Positions 1 to 8,045 of a DNA stretch of 10,345 nucleotides are shown here, piece by piece; position 1 is the first letter of the stretch; each line of letters starts with the position of its first letter. Source of the stretch: Larix sibirica (Eukaryota; Streptophyta; Pinopsida; Pinales; Pinaceae). Location: positions 1 to 10,345 of the forward strand of contig NWUY0303879833.1 of NCBI GenBank assembly GCA_004151065.3, written 5' to 3'. The translations under genes were made by a program, and so were the position numbers. Under the pieces are notes generated by a model. That model was given only the letters and a program-made list of their open reading frames with translations. It searched no databases and was not told where the DNA came from.

Positions 1-611
1 CTCTCATGGACATCAGAATGTGAGGAATCTTTTAATCTATTTAAAAGGAAATTAGTTGAATCCCCAATACTTAAATTCCCCAACTGGTCGAATAAAACTC
101 ACGTCCATAGTGATGCATCGGGCATTGCAGTCGGAGCAATATTAACACAACTTGGAGATGACAAACTCGACTACCCTAATGCATACGCCAGTCACAAGCT
201 AAATAAAGTTGAAAGAAACTACTCAAGGACTAAACGTGAGGGAATGGGTATGATATTTGCATTGCATAAATACTGACGTTACCTATTGGATAATCCATTT
301 GTATTTTATACAGACCATCAAACTCTCAAATACTTGGTGAATAAACCACTACACAATGGTCGTATATGTCAATGGCTCCTTTTGTTTCAGGAATTCAAAT
401 TTGAAATTATAGTCCGACCTGGAAAGTCAAATGTCGGCCCCAACCAATTGTCGCACATTGAAACTGGAGAAGAACTAGTTGGCATCGACGATGAACTACC
501 CCATGCACACCTTTTCAGTATAGAAGCGGTACCAAAAGAATTAGCATATATTGCAAAAAATTTACAAGAAGCCCATGCACCTCAAGGAACATCAGAGAAA
601 ATGAAAACACA
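1..611 (+). pseudogene. pol: pol pseudogene, RT C-terminus and RNase H domain
   Basis: RNase H removes the RNA strand of the RNA/DNA hybrid during reverse transcription in the particle. Frame 1 is open from the window edge except for a TGA at 274-276. The start shows the RT-RNase H connection (SWTSECEESF...LVESPILKFPNW). RNase H landmarks follow: HSDAS with catalytic Asp at 112-114, the AYASHKLNKVERNYS block, the Glu codon at 238-240, and YTDHQTLKYL with Asp at 313-315. The last carboxylate position, in the block normally reading like DHLSR or DALSR, is PNQLSH here, so Asp is replaced by Asn at 442-444. After this comes a linker (TGEELVGIDDELPHAHLFS) typical of plant gypsy elements between RNase H and integrase. 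Frame 1 stops at 613-615, and coding similarity continues in other frames. The domain identity is strong; the copy cannot be active. Confidence 0.9.
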
Positions 612-1788
612 TTAGCAATGAAAGTAGCACCATGCACAATAATCATGGGTACTTATACAAACTTGGGCCTGACGACATAATACGTCGATGCACACTTGAT
701 CATGAACGACAAGATATCATACAAGAAGCACAGTCAGGGCCTGCAGGAGGACATTTCCACGCCGACACTACTGCCAGAAAAATCTTACAATTAGGACTAT
801 GGTGTCCATCTCTACATAGAGATTGAAAAGTTCATGTGAATAAATGCGAAAAATTCCAAAGAACGGGTCGACCACTTGGACGACATGAAATGCCTCTAAT
901 ATATATTATCCCTAGATTAATATTCAAAATCTAAGCAATAGATTTCGTTGGACCCTTTCCAAACCCTGGTTGTCAGACATTGGCATGATATATTATTATT
1001 GTTGTAAAGTATGTAAAAAAATGGGTCGCAGCAGAACCTATCAAAACTTGCACTAGCGAAGTCGCAGCCCAATTCATCCATGAAAATATAGTTACAAGAT
1101 TTGGATGTCCGATAACACTCATCAGTGGTCAAGGCATGCACTTTATTGATAAAAGCATCAATGTGCTAACCACAAAGTTCATGATAGATCATCATAAAAT
1201 TTCAGCTTACCATCCTCAGTCGAATGGATTCGTTGAGTCATTTAACAAAACATTAACTAAAGGCTTAACAAATATTTGCAACATCGACAAGGATGACTGA
1301 GACGACAAAATCCATTCCATATTGTGGGCATACAGAACAACATATAGACAATCAACATGCCAAACACCTTTTAAGCTAGTCTTTGGACATGAAGTATTCG
1401 TCTCACTGCACTTCAAACAACAAGCACCAGTTATTTCCCAAGTACCGCATCTCAACATTATTCAAGAAACTCAGGACATAATATTTGACCTACAAAAGTT
1501 GTAAAAGGACAGAATTATTGCTATACATCACCAAGAGTTTCAGAAGACACAACAAAAATCCTGGCACGACCGAAACATCAAAATAAAATACATCTCTATT
1601 AGCGACTTGGTACTATTATATAATAGACGGATAAAAGGAAAACCGAAGAAGCTTGAGACTGGATGGTTAGGACCATACGTAGTTGAAAAACTCAACAACA
1701 ATGAATCAGTAGGGTTAAAAACACTTCAAGGTCGTGTCTTTAAGAAAGTCGTGGCTCCGACGCACAACTAAAACATTACCGACTATAA
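612..1788 (+). pseudogene. pol: pol pseudogene, integrase with HHCC finger, D,D35E core and GPY module
   Basis: Integrase inserts the cDNA into host DNA. A short bridge in frame 3 (612-644, LAMKVAPCTII) leads into frame 2 (NHGYLYKLGPDD), so two shifts lie near 606 and 640. The zinc finger is damaged: the first His is Gln (731-733), the second His is kept (752-754), the first Cys is kept (845-847) and the second Cys is Phe (854-856). In the core, the first Asp (AIDFVGPF, 941-943) and the Glu (NGFVESFNKTL, 1235-1237) remain, but the second Asp is Gly (LISGQG, 1127-1129). Spacing to the Glu is still 35 residues. WAYRTTYRQ and TPFKLVFGHE follow. The C-terminal module has SDLVLLYNRR and WLGPYVV (GPY at 1670-1678). 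Stops in frame 2 are at 824, 932, 986, 1298 and 1502. The last residues (QLKHYRL) are in frame 1, ending at TAA 1786-1788, so another shift lies near 1755. No chromodomain follows. Confidence 0.9.
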
Positions 1789-2189
1789 AGGAGGCATGAC
1801 ACCAACTGGTGACCGTATCATCACTAGTCGAACGCTGTGTCCTAGTTTGGTTGGAGTTAGGATAAACTAATTGATTTAGTTATAATTAAGAAACAATTAC
1901 ACTAACTAACCCAGAAAAAAAAGTAATATAAAAAGCACTAAGACATGGATTAATGCTTTAGCAGAATGCATGCAAGACATAAAATATGGGCATAAACGAA
2001 GCAGAAGAGTCTGAGTGCAGGAACGAAAAAGGACACCACCTTCAAAGCAGATGACTTGCCTATAGTGATGACTTGAGGAACAAAGATACAATGAAATATT
2101 CATGGAAACAATCGACTAAGGCATCACCTAAACAACCAAAGACAGATGAAGGGAGACATAGGGCGAAGGACTAACAGAAGTGCCAAGAA
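1789..2189. other. Non-coding spacer downstream of pol
   Basis: All three forward frames contain frequent stops and I see no recognisable protein segment. The first bases after the pol stop (1787-1795) are purine-rich and followed by CATGAC, which looks superficially like a polypurine tract and LTR start, but the element clearly continues to the far better tract at 7577. The rest is A-rich (short poly-A run at 1914-1922) and purine-biased from about 1980 to 2180. It probably served as leader or spacer for a downstream mRNA of the element. Confidence 0.5.
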
Positions 2190-2441
2190 ATGCAACAATC
2201 GCCAGACACACTATCCGAGGCACGGAGGAAAATTTCTAGAGAATTTATGGCACATGGGCTACTGAGATGTAACCTGCAAAATTTGAATTTAATGTGCTCA
2301 CCCACCCACTCTAAAGTGATACAACTTGTCGTTCCTATAAATTCACTTGAAGATTCATGTTCGTATTTCACAGCACAATGCGACCCTGAGCAAGTAAACT
2401 ACCAAGATGCTCCACCAACCCTCTATGTTCACGAACCAGCC

Positions 2442-2839
2442 ATGGCACAAAAGAAATCCCCTCCAGCAACCAGGTCCAAATTTGTTGAGCATAAAGCCAA
2501 AATGTTGTTGGAAGAAGCTTCCATGACAGCCTTAGAAGCAAGAATACATAGAATTAAGAATCCAAACTTGATGAACCCAATTGGGGAAAATACTATAAAT
2601 ATTTCAAGGAATGGGGACTTCAGGACACCAAAGGGATAGAACCCCCTATTGGTACCCCATCAATTCCCCTTAAAATTTTTGCAAAATTAAAGAGGCTCCC
2701 ATTCAATATTTTGGAAATACCATTTTCATTGCTTTTGATTTTCCTTTGTTTGATGGTTTCCTATTTTACATTTCTTAGGAGTTTTTCATACTTTTCATTC
2801 TCAACTTTTGCACTTATCTTTTACGAGATGATGGTTTGA
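2442..2839 (+). pseudogene. Small broken ORF with basic N-terminus and possible membrane segment, unknown function
   Basis: An ATG in a favourable context (GCCATGGC, 2440-2447) opens frame 3 with a basic start, MAQKKSPPATRSKFVEHKAK, and continues to about 2557. Frame 3 runs on to a stop at 2637-2639. From 2558 frame 2 reads more like protein (ESKLDEPNWGKYYKYFKEWG, then LQDTKGIEPPIGTPSIPL) and stays open to TGA 2837-2839, so I infer a net -1 shift around 2555-2570. The joined product would be about 130 residues. Its end is strongly hydrophobic (LEIPFSLLLIFLCLMVSYFTFL), which could be a membrane helix. Caution: that part is encoded by very T-rich DNA, which gives Phe/Leu-rich translation by chance and may instead be intron. 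Frame 3 is also open upstream to 2175, but that part shows no recognisable features. Position after pol recalls env-like ORFs of Athila-type elements. No family recognised. Confidence 0.45.
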
Positions 2840-3288
2840 CTCCTTTGTGCCATGTGAATCTTTTGGGGTTTTTCGTTGTCCAACAACACTTGTATAATTT
2901 GTATTGGCTTCACTAAGATGATTATGTACCATGGTTTACTAAGATTTTACTTTGATATTTTCTTGGTTTATTTGGAAATGACTTTAATTTACAATTGAGA
3001 AAAGGAAACTTGTGCTTAAATAAACTTTTAGTTTTATAATTTTGATTCATATTTCAAACCTATGATTATATTAATATTATTACGAAGCAAAATTCTTTAT
3101 AAAAAGGACTTGAAAATCTATTTAATTTTTTTAAATTATTAGTATTATTAAAACTACCATTTAAAAAATAAAATACATGGCATCGGGTATTCCACAAAAT
3201 TGAAGTTTATGCTACAACTAAATGTGAAGGTGGCCATTGTAGCGTACAGATCTCAGGAGACGTCGTTGGAATGTGGATTTTTTGCCAC

Positions 3289-3346
3289 GGAATCTACAAT
3301 CTGTTTTGTTTTGTAGTGGAATCTGCAATCTGTTTTGTTTGGTAGT
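3289..3346 (+). repeat. Two-copy 29-bp tandem duplication
   Basis: The unit at 3289-3317 is repeated head to tail at 3318-3346 with 27 of 29 bases identical (differences at unit positions 8 and 24). Both begin GGAATCT and contain AATCTGTTTTGTTT. It looks like a local slippage or small duplication event. Confidence 0.85.
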
Positions 3347-3353
3347 GGTTAAA

Positions 3354-3411
3354 TGAGATCACCGAGAAGATTATTTTGGTAAAAGATGAAGGCTTGAGAT
3401 CACCGAGAAGA
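3354..3411 (+). repeat. 17-bp direct repeat with 41-bp period
   Basis: TGAGATCACCGAGAAGA occurs at 3354-3370 and again, identical, at 3395-3411. It lies immediately after the 29-bp tandem duplication, so this 120-bp stretch has been duplicated locally more than once. Confidence 0.85.
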
Positions 3412-4166
3412 AAATGGGTGTTGGATTAATCCAGTGACAAAAAATCTTTTTATCTTTTACCCTTCGCACTTATTTATGTTGAAAAGTTTGGATACTGTCT
3501 CTCTTTTCTTATGGCTTTATTTTTTTATTTTTCTTTCTTTTCAGGTGCAGATTTAATGGAGCAACAAGATCGAATGGAGAGAGAATTGGGATCTAGGACC
3601 TGAAATTGTGTAGTTGCCACATGAAATATCTGAGGAAATGGCGACGACTTCACTCATGATTGAAGAAGACGGAAGATGCAAGATTTGAAGGTAGAAGATC
3701 ATGGAAGAAAAAAAAATAGATCAGTTATTACTTGAATTGTTTGGCTCTTGCACGATAGACTTAGGTAAATTCATTAACTTAATTAGTCTTGTATATTGTA
3801 TTTGTATATTGTATTCGACAATTGTTAGATTTACATTTTGTAGATGTTTAACATTATGCAGCTGTAGGACAACATTTTATAGCTCTAGTTTTGCATTGCA
3901 TATTTTCATGAGCATTATGGAGTTGCTTGCTTTTTTAATCGTGAAGTTTAATTACTGAGAGTTCAATAAGTAGTTTAAGTTTCATTTTGTTAATACTTTT
4001 GATTCACATTTTTTTGTTTATTTCCTTTATAATAAAAAAATCCAAATCATTCTTGGCACTTTCCAAGAAATCCAGTGTAAATTTGCACATTTTGTATATA
4101 TTATAATTTTTGTACATAATTAGTTTATTTATTGTTTTGTTAGTTTAGATTAGGATATTGATTTAG

Positions 4167-7100
4167 TTGGATAACAGAGTAGTTAAACTTGTTGGGTACA
4201 ACCATTCAAAACGGCTTGGAGTTGCTAAATACTCCCAGACTAGTTACCACCCTCTTGTTGACCATAGTCCATATATTTCTAGTCAACACAAGCTCAGAAA
4301 CTCAACGTAGCCACAATCCGGCAATATTTCAATGCACCTCTGATTGCATCATTCAATGGTCTAAGGAAAAGTATTGCTTGAAATTTTTGGTAAGTCGATA
4401 CCACAATGGAAAATTTTGGATAGATGAGGCCATACCTATCATAGTTTCCCTCATTAATGCAATTGCGGGCCTTTCAAGTAAAGGACGAGCAGTTCCAACG
4501 ACCAGTAATGCACAATCCTAGTGGAAGAATTTACAGGGTTGGCTACTGGTAAGAACTCAAAAGGATTGCTAATCAACAAGGTACATTATGAAATCTACAA
4601 ATGGACTGGCATTGTTATTTCCATGTGTCTAACAAGCTCAGGTCGTCCATCTGACTTACGACTAGACATGTTGGAAGCCGACAAGTAGGTTGCAAATGAC
4701 ACTAGAGTTTTCAATTGGGCTAACCATCTAGCTCAGTTAGTAAAAGAAAATTGTGCAAAATGCTAGGACTCCGCATACGCCATCAGATTTTCGTCGTTAC
4801 TAATATGGATAGTAATGGAAAACATTACCCCAATAGGAGAAAAAGAAATGTGCAGCACTTTCCAAACTCTGATGACCAACTTTCTTGTATTTGCAGGAAA
4901 AGGACCATCATTCAAGATCAATAAAGCAAAGACATATCTGGAACTTTGGTTCCAAGATATAAAAAGAAGGTGCACAAGATGGAGAGTACCACAACATGTC
5001 TGTCGTTGCCTACCCCCAGAAGCACACATTGAACCTTGTCTCGACTGCACAAAAGTATGGTATAACCAAGGAGCAGGAGGAGATGATCAGGAGTTGGATT
5101 TTTATCCAAACATTCCATAATTATTCATTGATCCGGAAAAATAATTGGATATAGTATACTCCATACCAAATTTTGCTACAACAGAGCACACAAGCATCAT
5201 AGATCCCATATCAGATGGAGAACTTGAAGAACAAAGAGAAGTCACCTTATATCTTATAGCATTTTGTGTAGAAGAATATCTAATTAACCCACTTGTGCTC
5301 GTACTAGTCGCCATTGCCAGTAAAGAACCAGTCGTTGAATCTTCAGGCAACACAACTAAAACAAATGAAGAAGAACCCCTCATCAAAGAAGGAGAGCAGC
5401 CCAACTTTGAAGAACCATGACTTAAAGTACAAGCTAGAAAAATTACTCGTAAAATCTTTGAGTACTAACACAACCTAAGAGGAAAAGCAACCAAGCAAAC
5501 TTGCAGGAAAATAAATCTCTTACTGGAGCCTACAAAAGATGATATTGAGGAACTTAGAGAGCAAGCACAAAATGTACTTATTGAAGTTGTAAAGAACAAT
5601 GCCTCTATCGACCAGTAGATTCAAAAGGATTTCCAACCAAGGAAACTGTGATTACCAGCCATTAAAATAGCTCTTGTTGCAGTACCTATTCCCATGTAAA
5701 AAAAAACACATACTTCCAAAAACCCAAAGGATCCAATCGACTTAACAAATGATTCACTGCCCCCATCACCAGCTAGAGTCAAAGAAGAAATCCAACAAGA
5801 GGTAACCACTCCTAGTTTTGATGAAATTTTGCATACACTTGAATTTCATCAATATGTAGTTGAGTATATTCAACACATTTCTTCAAGCCCCCCTATTCAA
5901 CCAGTAAGTTCAACTGAGAAAAAAGTGAAACTACCTTCTATAAAATCTGCAATGCAACCACCTACTTCACGACCAACTATATCTACCCCTATGATAACAA
6001 TCATAGCTGCAACCTCCTCGTCGAATGCACCCCTGCATGTACCTCCACTTCATCCAAACCCTCTTATCACAACAGTATCCATCCTAGCCCCAATTGAGTT
6101 AATTGTCGTCACCACTTCATCATCGCCCCTAACGACTATCAAAGATGCCCACCTTGGATCACCTTCAAGTTTTGTAGCCACTGTACAAGAATTCAATGAA
6201 TTTTTCAAACAAAAACCCCCACTACAATTCCTAGTATCCTTATCACCTCAAACAATCTAGATATCTTCTCCTTAGCAGAGCGCAACTTCAGTAGTCTCGA
6301 CAACCTCTCCTATCGACAACTTATTGTCATTGTCTCCTTTAAAATCATCACCTATATAGGCATTACCTCTACCATCATCATCTACCTTATCGTTGTCATC
6401 CTCGTCACTTGTAACATTGATAATGTCGCTATAGACACCTTTAGAAACCCCGTCGTAACCAACTCCGCCACTGACTTCAACAATCCTAACATCCATTACA
6501 TCGACCCCATCTACTGCTGACATGACTACTACACCACTAACAGCTCCAATCTCTACTAAAGATTCCAATAAATCAACAAAGAAAGACAGGGAAAGTAAGA
6601 AGGATTCCAAGATCACCTTCTCGATCAGACCATGACAAGGGCAGGAAGCAAAATCAATTACCCTATCACCTTCTTCAATTTGGGAAAAAGAACTTGATAA
6701 TCTTATCAAATTTTCCATTGTAGAGTGAAACAAAAGATGGAAAGATTACTCCAAAAATCTCAAAGCAATCAAGGAAGAAGAAAAAGACACGCCTGCACTG
6801 AGAAAGTACAACAAAGTATGGGACAACTACCAGAACACCTACCGGAGAAGCCACTTGAGCAAATTAAATCCCTATTTGAATTTGTCTTGGAGAAATATGA
6901 CAACATTCAAGAACAACTAAACTAGAAACAACAAGATGAAACGGGGTTCCTCCTTACAAACCAATTCAAAACATTTACATAATATGATGCCAAGTTAAAA
7001 GAATATGAACCACAAGCGACTAAAGCATATGTCATCCTAGACAATTGGTACTCTTATTATGGAAAAGTTTGTCTAGAAATACAAAAGTATTAAGATATTA

Positions 7101-7500
7101 TATTGGAATTGTATAACCAAAAGAAATCGACCACTCCAAACAAAGTTCAAGCACTAGAACAACATATCCATATGGAAAAATAACAACAAGAATAGTTTCG
7201 ACGAAATGAGTACTAATGGCTCCAGCAAGGAAAATAATCTTAAGAAGAATTTAGTCATGTCAATCTGAAGATTTATTGCCTAATAAGGCCTGTCGAGCTT
7301 CAGGCACACACTTGTGGACCTCACATGCAGAAACTTATGAGAGAACCAATGCAGATCAAGCTCCAATCTAACAGTAAACATCAAGACGATTATGGAAGAA
7401 TGGGATGACTTCCAAGACCAAATAGCAGTGTTTGTTGCAGCAATTTCCAAAGCTTGTGTTACCTACACCCCCCATGAGAAGCATCCATGTCGCAGCAAAA
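4167..7500 (+). pseudogene. Very long degenerate accessory ORF (env-like/ORF3 position), unknown function
   Basis: A decayed coding region of roughly 1,100 codons. Frame 3 from 4167 (DNRVVKLVGYNHSKRLGVAK) gives way near 4300 to frame 1 (IFQCTSDCIIQWSKEKYC, then FWIDEAIPIIVSLINAIAGL). One base seems lost at about 4515, and frame 3 then continues to about 6840 (LVEEFTGLATGKNSKGLL; SSGRPSDLRLDML; ELWFQDIKRRC; YLIAFCVEEYLINPLVLVLV). A Pro/Ser/Thr-rich middle spans about 5720-6620. From about 6640 the sequence is Lys/Glu/Gln-rich (RWKDYSKNLKAIKEEEKD); it continues in frame 2 from about 6840 (EQIKSLFEFVLEKYDNIQEQ) to about 7370 and ends in frame 3 (MEEWDDFQDQIAVFVAA). I count about 16 stops in frame 3 between 4515 and 6728 and eight in frame 2 between 6923 and 7243, far fewer than random AT-rich DNA would give. 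Both ends are approximate. It lies between pol and the 3' LTR, as env-like ORFs of Athila elements do. I do not recognise a named domain; an env-type fusion peptide or signal peptide is not evident. Confidence 0.6.
5720..6620 (+). other. Pro/Ser/Thr-rich low-complexity segment of the accessory ORF
   Basis: Frame 3 here is dominated by Pro, Ser, Thr, Ile and Leu, for example LPPSPARVKEE near 5760 and LPLPSSSSTLSLSSSS near 6360. It is open without a stop from 5700 to 6257 (186 codons), the longest unbroken run in the ORF, then carries stops at 6258, 6273, 6357, 6432 and 6456. Such a segment is probably a disordered linker between the N-terminal globular part and the charged C-terminal part. The minus strand over 6272-6733 is open for 153 codons and acidic, but this is the expected mirror of TCA/TCT/ACC-rich DNA and is not a separate gene. 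Confidence 0.55.
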
Positions 7501-7576
7501 GTAGTAGCATTTATTTTTGTGATTTTTGTAAATTGTATATCTCCTTGAGTCTCTTCGAGATGAAGAAATTTTTTAT
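7501..7576. other. 3' untranslated tail of the internal region
   Basis: T-rich sequence between the last believable coding segment and the polypurine tract. Frame 3 stays open through it and into the LTR, but the translation loses protein-like character, so the original stop was probably near here and has been lost or shifted. Confidence 0.35.
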
Positions 7577-7587
7577 GGTGGGGGAGA
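7577..7587 (+). other. Polypurine tract (plus-strand primer)
   Basis: GGTGGGGGAGA, interrupted by a single T, directly precedes a TGTTCC sequence. A G-rich purine run abutting TG is the standard plus-strand priming site upstream of a plant 3' LTR. A T-run (7569-7574) lies just upstream, as is common at such sites. This fixes the end of the internal region. Confidence 0.75.
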
Positions 7588-7598
7588 TGTTCCAGGAG

Positions 7599-7620
7599 CC
7601 TAGTCGACCAGTCGACTAGG
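7599..7620. repeat. Perfect 10-bp inverted repeat with 2-base centre at the LTR head
   Basis: CCTAGTCGAC, then CA, then GTCGACTAGG: the arms are exact reverse complements, 11 bases inside the LTR start. Two more inverted repeats follow: CCGACT (7630-7635) with AGTCGG (7643-7648), and CGGCT (7646-7650) with AGCCG (7656-7660). A perfect palindrome kept in an otherwise decayed element may be a U3 protein-binding site or an RNA/DNA fold; this is inference. Confidence 0.9.
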
Positions 7621-7723
7621 TCCTCCCGACCGACTATCACAAAGTCGGCTTAGATAGCCGTGTTGGTTATGATAACGGGCTGAACAATTATGGAACCATA
7701 ATAGAATAATTGTATGTATCAAA

Positions 7724-7732
7724 TATATAATA
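7724..7732 (+). promoter_or_regulatory. Possible LTR TATA box
   Basis: TATATAATA, 136 bases into the LTR, followed by moderately GC-richer sequence (GGCTGGTGAG). It is the only TATA-like element in the right place and orientation in the visible LTR part. Confidence 0.4.
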
Positions 7733-8045
7733 GGCTGGTGAGTCAAGTAAACATAGATACTTTTTGTACATATCTAATCTGTCTATGTAATGTCCCCTCC
7801 CTAAGGGATCCATGGTCATCCTTCTACCTTATCAAGCCCTATAGATTCTAGCAAAAATTTAATAAAGTGTAGTGGTTAATTTTGAATGCATTAATTGTCA
7901 AGTTTAATTAAATTTGAAACTTAGGAAAGTGTGCAATGTATAAATTGTAAATATTTTATTATTATTTAATTTTGTGATGAGTGTATATGTCCAGGTGGCC
8001 CAGGCGGCACATAAGAGATCTTGTGAACCCTAGGAGTTGTCATCC

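Larger units (their letters stand above)
2840..4166. other. T-rich, intron-like non-coding block inside the retroelement
   Basis: About 1.3 kb without convincing coding sequence. It is AT-rich with T over A on the + strand, as in plant introns. A long pyrimidine tract at about 3515-3542 ends in TTTTCAG (3538-3544), a good 3' splice-site look-alike. A second acceptor-like site, TTTAG, ends at 4166 just before coding-like sequence of the following ORF. An ATG-initiated open stretch at 3701-3958 is Cys/Phe/Leu-rich translation of T-rich DNA, and I do not believe it is a gene. Short tandem duplications occupy 3289-3411. A small hairpin (7-bp perfect arms, 6-base loop) lies at 4050-4069. I cannot tell an intron of an env-like transcript from an untranslated spacer or an old insertion. 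Confidence 0.45.
1..7790 (+). mobile_element. Ty3/gypsy LTR retrotransposon, 3' part, degenerate (Athila/Tat-like)
   Basis: The order RNase H, integrase with GPY module, extra ORFs, polypurine tract and LTR start is seen directly on one strand. Integrase lying after RNase H is the Ty3/gypsy order, not copia. Pol ends just after the GPY module and no chromodomain follows, which excludes chromoviruses. No second RNase H sits between RNase H and integrase, which argues against Ogre/Retand-type Tat elements and leaves an Athila-like placement as the best guess. The 5' LTR, primer binding site, gag, protease and most of reverse transcriptase lie outside the window. The element is non-autonomous: every ORF carries stops and frameshifts. 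The 3' LTR appears interrupted at 7791, so the true outer end may lie beyond 8661 and was not located. Confidence 0.85.
7588..7790 (+). repeat. 3' LTR, 5' portion (U3 and possible TATA box), interrupted
   Basis: Begins TGTTCCAGG immediately after the polypurine tract, so the start is well supported. The first 75 bp are rich in inverted repeats. A TATA-like box (TATATAATA, 7724-7732) would place the start of R near 7755-7765. The other LTR is outside the window, so the end cannot be checked by alignment. The sequence is best explained as broken at 7791 by a second LTR-like unit; remaining U5 sequence may resume after 8661-8666. Confidence 0.6.

Noticed and set aside
917-1458. Minus-strand open frames of 74 and 80 codons
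   Set aside because: They are opposite clearly recognisable integrase sequence on the + strand.
1787-1800. Purine run after pol followed by TGACACC, a possible polypurine tract and LTR start
   Set aside because: The run is short and not directly joined to TG, coding-like element sequence continues far beyond it, and a much better tract and LTR start lie at 7577-7588.
2171-2371. 66-codon minus-strand open frame
   Set aside because: It overlaps the open frame on the + strand at 2190-2639 and shows no protein features of its own.
3701-3958. 85-codon + strand open frame resembling a small membrane protein
   Set aside because: T-rich intron-like DNA, no protein-family character, and no coding-like sequence on either side in the same frame.
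6272-6733. 153-codon open frame on the minus strand, acidic and Val/Asp-rich
   Set aside because: It lies opposite the Ser/Thr/Pro-rich part of the long ORF; TCA-, TCT- and ACC-rich DNA rarely makes stops on the other strand and gives Asp/Glu/Gly/Val-rich translation. Antisense ORFs exist in some Tat elements, but nothing supports one here.
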